Source of the DNA: UBA3792 sp964426415 | GTDB lineage: Bacteria > Bacillota > Clostridia > Christensenellales > CAG-138 | Length of the DNA stretch: 7,036 nt | Reading direction: 5' to 3' | Assembly: GCA_964426415.1 (NCBI GenBank) | Contig: CAYRQM010000059.1 | Location: 1-7,036, forward strand | Shown here: one piece after another, positions 1 to 5,745 of the stretch | Position numbering within the stretch: position 1 is the stretch's first letter | Layout of the letters: every line of letters begins with the position of its first letter | The notes under the pieces: generated by a model | Seen by the model: only the letters and a program-made list of their open reading frames with translations | The model's database searches: none | Told to the model about the DNA's origin: nothing | Program-made: the position numbers and the translations under genes

Positions 1-17
1 TCTCCATACGGTTGGAC

Positions 18-46
18 TGTACATTTTTCGCGCGATGCGGTATACT
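18..46 (+). promoter_or_regulatory. Candidate sigma-70 promoter of the M15 peptidase gene
   Basis: A -35-like TGTACA (18-23, 4 of 6 consensus bases) and a -10 TATACT (41-46, 5 of 6) are separated by exactly 17 bases. Transcription would be expected to start about 7 bases after the -10 box, which falls on or next to the ATG at 53. The mRNA would then have little or no leader. The window begins only 17 bases upstream, so a promoter further upstream cannot be excluded. Confidence 0.45.
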
Positions 47-52
47 GTCGCC

Positions 53-886
53 ATGAAACGGTTTCTGTTGCTCTTGCTGTGCCTTGCCGTGTTTGGATGC
101 GGTCAGGCGGACGTTGCGCCCGTCGCTTCGCCCGCGCCGTCGGACGCGCCCGAATCCATTCACATCGTGCAGGCGTCCACCGCGCCGCCCGCCACGGCAC
201 AGCCCGTGCCCACCGATACGCCTTCGCCGTCGCCCACGCCGTCGCCCACGCCCGACCCCTATCGCAGTGAGCCGCTGACCGTCTGCGAACAGGACGCGGC
301 GTTTTGGTACTGCGCGCCAAATGCCGCGCTACAAGGCTACATCACAGGCATGAGCTTTCCCGAAGACCCAAGCGACTGTCCCGTCGCCATGGACGCGCTG
401 CGCTACATCCATCTGCTGTACGTCGATTTTGACGGCGTTTCCCACGAAGGGGCGCTCTTGGTGCATCGGAACTTGGCGGACGAGGTGATGGACATCTTCT
501 ATCAGCTGTACGCGGCGGGCTATCCGCTGGCGTCGGTGCGGCTGGTGGACGATTTTGGGCAGCCCTTCACCGACGGGCTTTCCATGGAAGCCAACAACAC
601 CTCTGCGTTCTGTTGCCGCCGCGTCACGGGCAAGCGCTACTTTTCCCGCCACAGCTACGGGTACGCCATCGACGTCAATCCGATGATGAACCCGTACATC
701 CGCCCCGACGGCAGCTTCGCGCCCGACAATTCCGCACCGTATCTGGATCGCAGCGAAATCCGCACCGGCATGATCGACGAAAACGACCTGTGCTATCGGC
801 TCTTTACCGCATACGGCTGGGGCTGGGGCGGCCACTTCAAGGGCGAAAAGGACTATCAACATTTTTCAAAGGACCCGAACGCATGA
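53..886 (+). CDS. M15-family (VanY/CwlK-like) peptidoglycan peptidase lipoprotein
   Basis: Predicted 277-aa surface-anchored zinc peptidase that would cleave peptide cross-bridges or stems of peptidoglycan (D,D-carboxypeptidase or L-Ala-D-Glu endopeptidase type; which one cannot be read from sequence). Residues 1-16 are a lipoprotein signal (MKRF, Leu-rich core, AVFGC with Cys16 as the lipidation site). Residues about 27-70 form a Pro/Ser/Thr-rich linker with PSPSPTPSPTP repeats. The catalytic domain follows. It has the SRHSYGYAIDVNP motif (zinc ligands His200 and Asp207) and the C-terminal GWGWGGHFKGEKDYQHF block, with His270 as third ligand and Asp267 likely catalytic, typical of M15. An in-frame ATG at 35 would put six extra residues before the signal peptide, so ATG 53 is preferred. 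No Shine-Dalgarno sequence precedes either. The gene ends in TGA, 15 bases before the acetyltransferase start and in the same frame. Confidence 0.85.
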   Translation: MKRFLLLLLCLAVFGCGQADVAPVASPAPSDAPESIHIVQASTAPPATAQPVPTDTPSPSPTPSPTPDPYRSEPLTVCEQDAAFWYCAPNAALQGYITGMSFPEDPSDCPVAMDALRYIHLLYVDFDGVSHEGALLVHRNLADEVMDIFYQLYAAGYPLASVRLVDDFGQPFTDGLSMEANNTSAFCCRRVTGKRYFSRHSYGYAIDVNPMMNPYIRPDGSFAPDNSAPYLDRSEIRTGMIDENDLCYRLFTAYGWGWGGHFKGEKDYQHFSKDPNA

Positions 887-901
887 CGTTCGATAAAAAG
901 T

Positions 902-1612
902 ATGACGATGGAACAAATTTTTGAATCTCTGAACCGCGATCGGCTCATCCACATTGACGTGATCGAGGCGATTCGCCGCGGGCGCGCCGCCGTTGTGTAC
1001 GCAGCTTCGGATGCGCTGCTGCTGCACACCGAGGATTGGCTGCACCTGTTGGTCTGCGACACCGTGGAGGCGGGCATGCAAGCGCTTTCCCACTGTGATG
1101 CGCCCGTGGAATCCATTGTGGGGCACAGCGACGCCGCCAAGGAGGCGGTGCAGCGCACATTTCCCAACATCACCCGCTGCAACGGCTGTTGGCAGGCGCT
1201 CTATCCCCAAAAAACGATGCTGCCCGTGCCGCCCACCTGCACCATTGTGCCGTTTCCCGCCGACCAGATTCCCTTCATCTTGGCGCATTACGACACCGTG
1301 ACCAACCCTGCATACTTTGCGGAACGCATCCAAGCGGGCGCGATGTTCGCGGCGTACGTGGAGGACGCGCTTGCGGGCTTTATCGGGTTTCATGACGACG
1401 GCAGCATGGGCATGCTGGAGGTGTTGCCGACTTATCGGCGGCTGCACATCGGCACGGCGCTCGAATCGCACCTTGTCAACGACGCGCTGCGCCGCGGTTG
1501 GACGCCGTACTGTCAAATCTTTGTGGGCAACACGGCGTCGGTGCATTTGCAGCAGCGGCTGGGGCTGGTCGTGTCGCAAAACGTCCTTTATTGGATGCAT
1601 TCCGAAGAATAA
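902..1612 (+). CDS. GNAT-family N-acetyltransferase
   Basis: Predicted 236-aa acetyl-CoA-dependent acyltransferase; the substrate is unknown. The GNAT fold is in the C-terminal half. Strand beta4 (about 167-175, GSMGMLEVLP) leads into the acetyl-CoA pyrophosphate loop YRRLHIGTALESHL (178-191), matching R-x-x-G-x-G/A except that His182 replaces the first Gly. It is followed by QIFVGNTASVHLQQRLGLV (205-223), the usual N-x-x-S-x-x-x-x-x-x-LG helix before the last strands. Residues 1-110 do not show a motif I recognise and may be a degenerate N-terminal GNAT half, as in other FR47-like two-part proteins. Start choice is uncertain: ATG 902 and ATG 908 both lack a Shine-Dalgarno sequence, while an out-of-frame ATG at 883 overlaps the peptidase stop codon and has AAAGGA at 868-873. 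It is probably cotranscribed with the peptidase gene. It ends in TAA. Confidence 0.8.
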   Translation: MTMEQIFESLNRDRLIHIDVIEAIRRGRAAVVYAASDALLLHTEDWLHLLVCDTVEAGMQALSHCDAPVESIVGHSDAAKEAVQRTFPNITRCNGCWQALYPQKTMLPVPPTCTIVPFPADQIPFILAHYDTVTNPAYFAERIQAGAMFAAYVEDALAGFIGFHDDGSMGMLEVLPTYRRLHIGTALESHLVNDALRRGWTPYCQIFVGNTASVHLQQRLGLVVSQNVLYWMHSEE

Positions 1613-1624
1613 CCGCAAAAATCC

Positions 1625-1653
1625 TTGCCATACGGCAAAAACTTCGCTACAAT
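1625..1653 (+). promoter_or_regulatory. Sigma-70 promoter of proS
   Basis: TTGCCA (1625-1630) and TACAAT (1648-1653) each match the consensus at 5 of 6 positions and are 17 bases apart. The expected transcription start is near 1660, giving a leader of about 30 bases. This is too short for a T-box riboswitch, and no T-box TGGNACCGCG-like motif is seen. Confidence 0.6.
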
Positions 1654-1679
1654 ACAGGTTGACCCTTTGGGGAGACGAC

Positions 1680-1685
1680 AGGAGG
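1680..1685 (+). promoter_or_regulatory. Ribosome binding site of proS
   Basis: AGGAGG ends 5 bases before ATG 1691. It decides the start against the in-frame upstream ATG at 1625, which lies inside the promoter. Confidence 0.85.
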
Positions 1686-1690
1686 CATAC

Positions 1691-3430
1691 ATGAAAGTCA
1701 GCAATATTCTGGGAGAACGGTTCAAGGAACGGGCATTTGAGATCGACAGTCAAAATCTCATGACCCGCGGCGGCTATATGAAGCAGGTGGGCAACGGCAT
1801 TTACTCGCTGTTTATGCCCGCAAAGCGCATCGCCAACAAAATCGAAGCCATCATGCGTCAAGAGATGGACGCCATCGACGGCCAAGAGGTGCTGTTTCCC
1901 GTGGTGATGCCCGCCACCATTTGGCAGGCGTCGGGTCGGTTCGATTCCATCGGCAAGGAGCTGCTGCGCTTCAAAGACCGCAGCGGCGCCGACATGGTGC
2001 TGGGCATGACCCACGAGGAAGCCGCCGTGCATATGGCGATGAACGTGGCGGGTACATACCAAAAGTACCCGTTCATGATCTATCAAATCCAGACCAAATT
2101 CCGCGACGAGCCCCGCGCAAGGGGCGGACTGATTCGCGTGCGCGAATTTACCATGAAGGACGCCTATTCCTTCCACACCTCGCAAGCCGATTTGGAAGCG
2201 TATTATAAGCGCGCTTACCGCGCCTACGAACGCATCTATGCCCGCGCAGGCGTGCCCGAGGTCATCGCCGTGCTGTCCGACAGCGGCATGATGGGCGGCA
2301 AGGTCAGCCACGAATTTATGATGCTCACCGACATTGGGGAGGACTCGCTCGTTCTTTGCCCGGAATGCGGGTTCCGCGCCAACATGGAAGCGGCGGAATG
2401 CATCACCGAGAATTTCCCCGACAGCGCGCTTGCGCCGCTTGCCGAGGTTGCCACCTACGACAACAAAACCATCGAAGACGTGTGCAAGTTCTTGCACAGC
2501 GACGCCAAAAAGTCCTGCAAGGCGGTGGTGTACCAGCGCAACAGCGACGACAGCTATGTGTTGGTCTTTACCCGCGGCGACGTGGATGTGAACGAGACCA
2601 AGCTGACGAACCTTTTGAAGAGCGAAATTCATCCCGCCGTCGAGCTGGAAAACGCCAATCTGGCGGCAGGCAACATCGGCCCCGTGGGGCTGGATACCCC
2701 TGCAACCGTGCTGTTTGACCGTTCGCTTGCCGGCGCATCCAATCTGGTCTGCGGCGCAAACCGCGACGCGTATCACCTGACGGGCTTTACCCCATCGCGT
2801 GATTTGCCTGCCGATACCGTGTATTACGACTTGGGCAAAGCGTTGGAGGGCGGCATTTGTCCCGCCTGCAAAAAGCACACGCTGCAAATTCGCCGCGGCA
2901 TCGAGGTGGGCAACATCTTCCAGTTGGGCAAGCGCTACACCGAAGCCATGGGCATGACCTACGACGACGCCAACGGCAATCGGCAAAACCCGATCATGGG
3001 CTGCTACGGCATCGGCGTTGGACGGTTGATCGCCTCCGTCTGCGAAGTGCGGCACGACGATTACGGCCCCATTTGGCCCATCACCATTGCGCCGTGGCAG
3101 GTGGAAATTTGCGCGCTGCGCGTGGATGACCCCAACGTGCGCGCCGCCGCCGACAAGCTCTATGCGGCGCTCCAATCCCGCGGCGTGGAAGTGCTGTACG
3201 ACGACCGTTCCGTATCGGCAGGCGTGCTGTTCTCGGACGCCGACCTGCTGGGCGCACCGCTGCGCGTCGTCATCAGCCCCAAGACCCTTTCGCGGGACGC
3301 CTTCGAGCTGTCCGCACGCGATAAGTCGTTCCGTGAAGACGTTTCGGCAGGCGACGCCGTAGACGCGGTCATCGAAAAGATTGCCGCCCTCACCGCCGCC
3401 ATCGACGCCAACGTGCCCGAACGGATGTAA
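1691..3430 (+). CDS. proS: Prolyl-tRNA synthetase (bacterial type, with editing domain)
   Basis: A 579-aa class II synthetase that charges tRNA-Pro with proline in the cytoplasm. The length is usual for the bacterial form (about 570). Order of parts: N-terminal helix and motif 1 region (VLFPVVMP, 67-74); motif 2, FRDEPRARGGLIRVREFTMK (137-156); the INS editing domain, about 225-400, with GDVDVNETKL (296-305), which hydrolyses mischarged Ala-tRNA-Pro; RRGIEVGNIFQLGKRY (401-416); motif 3, MGCYGIGVGRLIAS (436-449); and a C-terminal anticodon-binding domain (IAPWQVEI, DDRSVSAGVLFSDADLLGAP). Cys pairs CPEC (223-226) and CPAC (390-393) bracket the insert and may bind zinc. An ATG at 1625 is also in frame, but it coincides with the promoter. 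ATG 1691 is chosen because AGGAGG (1680-1685) lies 5 bases before it and the protein then begins like other ProS (MKVSNILGERFKE). It ends in TAA. Confidence 0.97.
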   Translation: MKVSNILGERFKERAFEIDSQNLMTRGGYMKQVGNGIYSLFMPAKRIANKIEAIMRQEMDAIDGQEVLFPVVMPATIWQASGRFDSIGKELLRFKDRSGADMVLGMTHEEAAVHMAMNVAGTYQKYPFMIYQIQTKFRDEPRARGGLIRVREFTMKDAYSFHTSQADLEAYYKRAYRAYERIYARAGVPEVIAVLSDSGMMGGKVSHEFMMLTDIGEDSLVLCPECGFRANMEAAECITENFPDSALAPLAEVATYDNKTIEDVCKFLHSDAKKSCKAVVYQRNSDDSYVLVFTRGDVDVNETKLTNLLKSEIHPAVELENANLAAGNIGPVGLDTPATVLFDRSLAGASNLVCGANRDAYHLTGFTPSRDLPADTVYYDLGKALEGGICPACKKHTLQIRRGIEVGNIFQLGKRYTEAMGMTYDDANGNRQNPIMGCYGIGVGRLIASVCEVRHDDYGPIWPITIAPWQVEICALRVDDPNVRAAADKLYAALQSRGVEVLYDDRSVSAGVLFSDADLLGAPLRVVISPKTLSRDAFELSARDKSFREDVSAGDAVDAVIEKIAALTAAIDANVPERM

Positions 3431-3520
3431 CACCCGCGTACACGGGTTGGGATTGCGGCGCTGCCAACCTTTTGCGGGTATTCCCGTTGACACGCTTTTC
3501 GGGGAAAGCACTATAAAAAC

Positions 3521-3604
3521 GCTCCCCCGCCATCCTGCGCTGGCGAAGGATCTCGCACGCAAGCGGGAGATTCTTCCTTGCTCCGCTGCGTCAGAATGAC
3601 AACG
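3521..3604. repeat. Dispersed palindromic repeat, copy 1
   Basis: An 84-base element that starts GCTCCCCCG and ends CAGAATGACAACG. The left end CATCCTG is the near inverse of the right end CAGAATG. Internally GAAGGATC is the near inverse of GATTCTTC, so the whole can fold into a long imperfect hairpin. The last 40 or so bases are almost identical to copy 2. The left stem differs (GCGCTGGC in place of AGGCAAAGCC), so copy 1 is the less symmetrical of the two. Confidence 0.7.
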
Positions 3605-3645
3605 TGGGACGGCTGGCGGATCATATCCACCCCTACGGATTGACT

Positions 3646-3732
3646 GCTCCCCCGTCATCCTGAGGCAAAGCCGAAGGATCTTGTGTGTAAGCGGGAGATT
3701 CTTCCTCGCTCCGCTGCGTCAGAATGACAACG
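3646..3732. repeat. Dispersed palindromic repeat, copy 2
   Basis: An 87-base element in the same orientation as copy 1, with the same outer GCTCCCCCG and CAGAATGACAACG ends. GTCATCCTGA (3654-3663) and TCAGAATGAC (3719-3728) are terminal inverted repeats with one mismatch. GAAGGATC and GATTCTTC form the inner stem. From memory, repeats of this CATCCTGAG...GAATGAC type are scattered through many Clostridia genomes and often produce spurious ORF calls. Here they are probably miniature non-coding elements. Confidence 0.75.
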
Positions 3733-3819
3733 GGGAACGGAAAGCACGCGGATTTGTTGACATTTTCAATGGGAATACCCCGTGTACGCGGGTTGCCCGC
3801 AAAAGGTTGGTAGCGCCGC

Positions 3820-3983
3820 GTAGGCGTCGTGAGGGCGCTTGCAACCGAACAGCTGTAGCGAGCGCGTGACCTTTTGCGGAGAGGAGCCATGACGGAGCGG
3901 ATGAGCAATGGCGGATGAGGCAAAGCCGAAGGAGCCGTTGCGAACCAAGCGGAGTACATGGCGACGAGCGCAGCAAATTTCAC
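3820..3983. repeat. Repeat-like non-coding block continuing the mosaic
   Basis: About 160 bases with no convincing gene. It contains an exact 18-base copy (3916-3933) of TGAGGCAAAGCCGAAGGA from palindromic copy 2 (3661-3678), in the same orientation. It also contains ACCTTTTGCGGA (about 3869-3880), which resembles the AACCTTTTGCGGG core of the left inverted arm. These shared words suggest that the block comes from the same family of dispersed sequences. The minus strand is open for 116 codons across this block and copy 2, but the product is low in complexity, has no ribosome binding site, and changes character with each repeat it crosses. Confidence 0.45.
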
Positions 3984-4001
3984 AAATCCCGCAAGGGATT
4001 T
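3984..4001. repeat. Short perfect palindrome (hairpin)
   Basis: AAATCCC and GGGATTT flank a GCAA tetraloop. It marks the right edge of the repeat mosaic and lies 9 bases before the stronger terminator hairpin. It could be a weak terminator for transcription arriving from proS (followed by ATTT) or the edge of a repeat unit. Confidence 0.5.
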
Positions 4002-4009
4002 ATTTCACC

Positions 4010-4037
4010 AAAAAACCACCCCGCAGGGTGGCTTTTT
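4010..4037. terminator. Bidirectional rho-independent terminator
   Basis: The stem CCACCC (4016-4021) / GGGTGG (4026-4031) with loop CGCA is flanked by six A on the left and CTTTTT on the right. Read on the minus strand it gives a six-T tail 12 bases after the stop codon of the lipocalin-like lipoprotein gene. Read on the plus strand it can stop transcripts from proS that cross the repeat block. Confidence 0.85.
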
Positions 4038-4049
4038 GTTGTTGATCTC

Positions 4050-4841
4050 TTATGCGGTGCGGGCGAAGTACATCACGACTTCGACGCCCTCGGAATCCGT
4101 CGTCAGGAACAGGTACGTTCCGTCATAGGCAAGACGCAGCATTTCCGTGCCGGCGTAGGACAACACCATTTCAGCAACGCCTTCGGTGATTTCGATCGTC
4201 CAAGTGCAGCCCGCCACATTGGTGTCGCCGCTGATGAACGTGCCGCTCGAATCGGCGTTCAGGATGACGGTCATGTCGGTGCCAAGCTCGGAAGCGGGAA
4301 TCTCAATGCCGTATGCGGTTGCATGGCTCAGTGTCCAAGTGCCCACAATGTCTTCCGCTTGGATGCCCGTGGGCGCATCGGTGACGGTCACCACGGGAAC
4401 CTTGCCTTCGCGGTACAGCACCATGGTCATGTCGTCCTGCTCCACGGAGAGCGAATCGGTTTCTTCGTCATAGGCGAACGTCATGGTTTCGGTTGCGTCG
4501 GTCAGCAGAATCGCGCCGTCCGCGTATTCCCAAGTGCCGCTTTGATCGTCTTCGTCGGTCATGGTCAGCGTGCAGGTCAAGTCCTTGTTCAAAACGGCGG
4601 TGATTTCCATGCCAAGCTGCGTCGGGTCGATGATCACGCCGCCGTAGGTGCAGCTGCCCAGCACCCAAGTGCCGGCAAACTCTGCAACGCAATCGGGCGC
4701 GGGCACATCGGTGGGCGCATCGGTGGGCGCTTCGGTCGGCGCGTCGGTGGTCTCAGCTTCGGGCTGTGTCGTCGTGCCTTTGCAGGCAAGCATGCCGACC
4801 AGCAGGATCAGTGCCAATACCAAGATGGAAAACTTTTTCAT
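4050..4841 (-). CDS. Lipoprotein with two lipocalin-like repeats
   Basis: Predicted 263-aa membrane-anchored extracytoplasmic protein of unknown function. Residues 1-20 are a lipoprotein signal (MKKFSILVLALILLVGMLAC, Cys20 lipidated). Residues about 31-49 are a TDAP/TEAP linker. Two related beta-rich domains follow: about 51-146, beginning FAGTWVLGSCTYGGVII, and about 163-262, beginning IVGTWTLSHATAYGIEI. Each has GTW near its start, then an I/L-LN-D strand (AVLNKD and VILNAD), and ends in a strand with V(M/V)LY or VMYF. This is the pattern of lipocalin-like small ligand-binding or structural barrels; no ligand can be named. An in-frame upstream start at 4907 is rejected because it lies in the promoter. 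ATG 4841 has AGGAG at 4852-4848, 6 bases before it. The gene has its own promoter and terminator and lies downstream of cdsA in the same direction. Confidence 0.85.
   Translation of the reverse strand: MKKFSILVLALILLVGMLACKGTTTQPEAETTDAPTEAPTDAPTDVPAPDCVAEFAGTWVLGSCTYGGVIIDPTQLGMEITAVLNKDLTCTLTMTDEDDQSGTWEYADGAILLTDATETMTFAYDEETDSLSVEQDDMTMVLYREGKVPVVTVTDAPTGIQAEDIVGTWTLSHATAYGIEIPASELGTDMTVILNADSSGTFISGDTNVAGCTWTIEITEGVAEMVLSYAGTEMLRLAYDGTYLFLTTDSEGVEVVMYFARTA
4702..4749 (-). repeat. Tandem 12-base repeat inside the lipoprotein linker
   Basis: Four 12-base units (pattern GGCGCATCGGTG on the plus strand, with one or two changes per unit) encode the successive four-residue blocks TDAP, TEAP, TDAP and TDVP of the linker. 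Such in-frame repeats can gain or lose units without breaking the gene, so linker length may vary between strains. Confidence 0.7.
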
Positions 4842-4878
4842 TTCTTTCTCCTTTTTGTACCGCTTATGCAGTTTCGGA

Positions 4879-4907
4879 ATTCTATCATCTTTCGTTGCTT
4901 CTGTCAA
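4879..4907 (-). promoter_or_regulatory. Sigma-70 promoter of the lipocalin-like lipoprotein gene
   Basis: On the minus strand a perfect TTGACA (4907-4902) is followed after 17 bases by TAGAAT (4884-4879, 5 of 6). The expected start is near 4872, about 30 bases before the ATG. The promoter begins 14 bases after the cdsA stop codon, and no terminator is visible between, so read-through from cdsA is possible too. Confidence 0.8.
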
Positions 4908-4920
4908 GCAGCCGCCCGCG

Positions 4921-5745
4921 TCAATTCAGCTTGAGGAACACGCTGACGATGAAAAACGCCATCGGCAGCGCGAACATATAGCTGTCCATGCGGTCGATGA
5001 TGCCGCCGTGGCCGGGCAGGATGTCGGAAAAGTCCTTGATGCCCGCCTGCCGCTTGATCATGGAGGCGCATAAATCGCCGATTTGCCCCATGAGCGCGCA
5101 CAGGAACGCCGCGAGCAGGTATACGCCCACCGGCAGCGTGGAAAGGTGCATCGCCCGCAGCACCGCCCACGGCAAAAGCCCTGCCGCCGTGCCAAAGATA
5201 AAGCCGCAAATCGAGCCTTCGATGGTCTTTTTGGGGCTGACGTGGGGCGCCAGCGGATGCTTGCCAAACAGCTTGCCGCCGAAGAACGCGAACATATCGC
5301 ACGCCGACGCGGCGCAGAACGTGATGGCGATGACGGGCACCATCAAAGCGTTTTCCTGCACGCACACATAGCACATGCCAAGCAGGAACGTGGCAGGATA
5401 CATGCAGATGAACAGCGACGCCATTTGGTCGCGGAACGGGCGTTTCTTGAACATCCCCTCCGTCAGCGTAAACGCAATGACCACGATGAGCGCGCACAGC
5501 TCCCACAGCATTTCACTGCGGAACAGGAAAATCAGCGCCACCAACAGGGAATAGATGCGGGCAGGCAGCGCAGATGCTTTTAGCCCCATCTTGTTTTCCG
5601 CGTCCGCCATTTCGCCGCACGCAAGCCACGCAAGGCAGAAGAACAGCAAAACGCTGGTATATTTGCCAAGCCACAGGCACACCAAAAGGATGCACAGCAG
5701 CACGACGGCGGTGACGGTTCTTTTCAGCACGTTACGGCCGAACAA
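4921..5745 (-). CDS. cdsA: Phosphatidate cytidylyltransferase (CDP-diglyceride synthase)
   Basis: A 274-aa integral membrane enzyme that makes CDP-diacylglycerol from phosphatidic acid and CTP, the branch point for phosphatidylglycerol, cardiolipin and related lipids. It has about eight hydrophobic segments, beginning with VTAVVLLCILLVCLWLG. The CdsA signature is complete: SMIKRQAGIKDFSD (228-241) followed by ILPGHGGIIDRMDS (242-255), with KD and the DRxD acidic residues that bind metal. The preceding CDMFAFFGGKLFGKHPL (149-165) and SPKKTIEG (170-177) are also typical. The start is a TTG at 5745, supported by AGGGAG (5760-5755) 9 bases upstream and by the normal N-terminus. It overlaps the end of the upstream lipid kinase gene by 14 bases, so translation is probably coupled. 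The stop is TGA, which shows that TGA acts as a normal stop here. Confidence 0.95.
   Translation of the reverse strand: MFGRNVLKRTVTAVVLLCILLVCLWLGKYTSVLLFFCLAWLACGEMADAENKMGLKASALPARIYSLLVALIFLFRSEMLWELCALIVVIAFTLTEGMFKKRPFRDQMASLFICMYPATFLLGMCYVCVQENALMVPVIAITFCAASACDMFAFFGGKLFGKHPLAPHVSPKKTIEGSICGFIFGTAAGLLPWAVLRAMHLSTLPVGVYLLAAFLCALMGQIGDLCASMIKRQAGIKDFSDILPGHGGIIDRMDSYMFALPMAFFIVSVFLKLN

Larger units (their letters stand above)
3431..3820. repeat. Composite inverted repeat block
   Basis: This gene-free stretch begins directly after the proS stop. Its two ends are related in inverted orientation. The 24-mer at 3455-3478 matches the reverse complement of 3796-3819 with one mismatch; its core is CCAACCTTTTGCGGG. 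The sequence ACCCGCGTACACGGG (3432-3446) recurs inverted at 3779-3793, and GGTATTCCC (3477-3485) recurs inverted at 3771-3779. The segments are not in the same order in the two arms, so this is a rearranged rather than a simple terminal inverted repeat. TTGACA occurs in both arms, at 3487-3492 and 3757-3762. Two palindromic repeat copies lie between the arms. No transposase is present, so the block is either a non-autonomous element or a pile-up of dispersed repeats. Confidence 0.65.

Noticed and set aside
1613..1690. T-box riboswitch in front of proS
   Set aside because: The promoter at 1625-1653 leaves a leader of only about 30 bases, and no T-box motif or terminator/antiterminator pair is present.
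3487..3517. Promoter-like TTGACA (3487-3492) with TATAAA (3512-3517) inside the left repeat arm
   Set aside because: The spacing is 19 bases and no gene follows, only the palindromic repeats. It could drive a small RNA, but nothing else supports that.
866..3658. Very long minus-strand open frame (930 codons) opposite the acetyltransferase and proS genes
   Set aside because: It is antisense to a certain proS gene. Its product is His/Val/Gly/Ala-rich with no family motif and no ribosome binding site. It is open because the plus-strand genes are GC-rich in third positions.
3521..3732. CRISPR array from the two repeat copies
   Set aside because: There are only two copies, each about 85 bases and long-palindromic, with a single short gap and no cas genes.
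3633..3983. Minus-strand 116-codon frame in the repeat mosaic
   Set aside because: It crosses palindromic repeat copy 2 and neighbouring repeat blocks, starts at an alternative codon without a ribosome binding site, and its composition changes at each repeat boundary.
3915..4934. Plus-strand open frame of 339 codons opposite the lipocalin-like lipoprotein gene
   Set aside because: It runs through the terminator hairpin and is antisense to a gene with signal peptide, ribosome binding site, promoter and terminator. The product has no recognisable domain.
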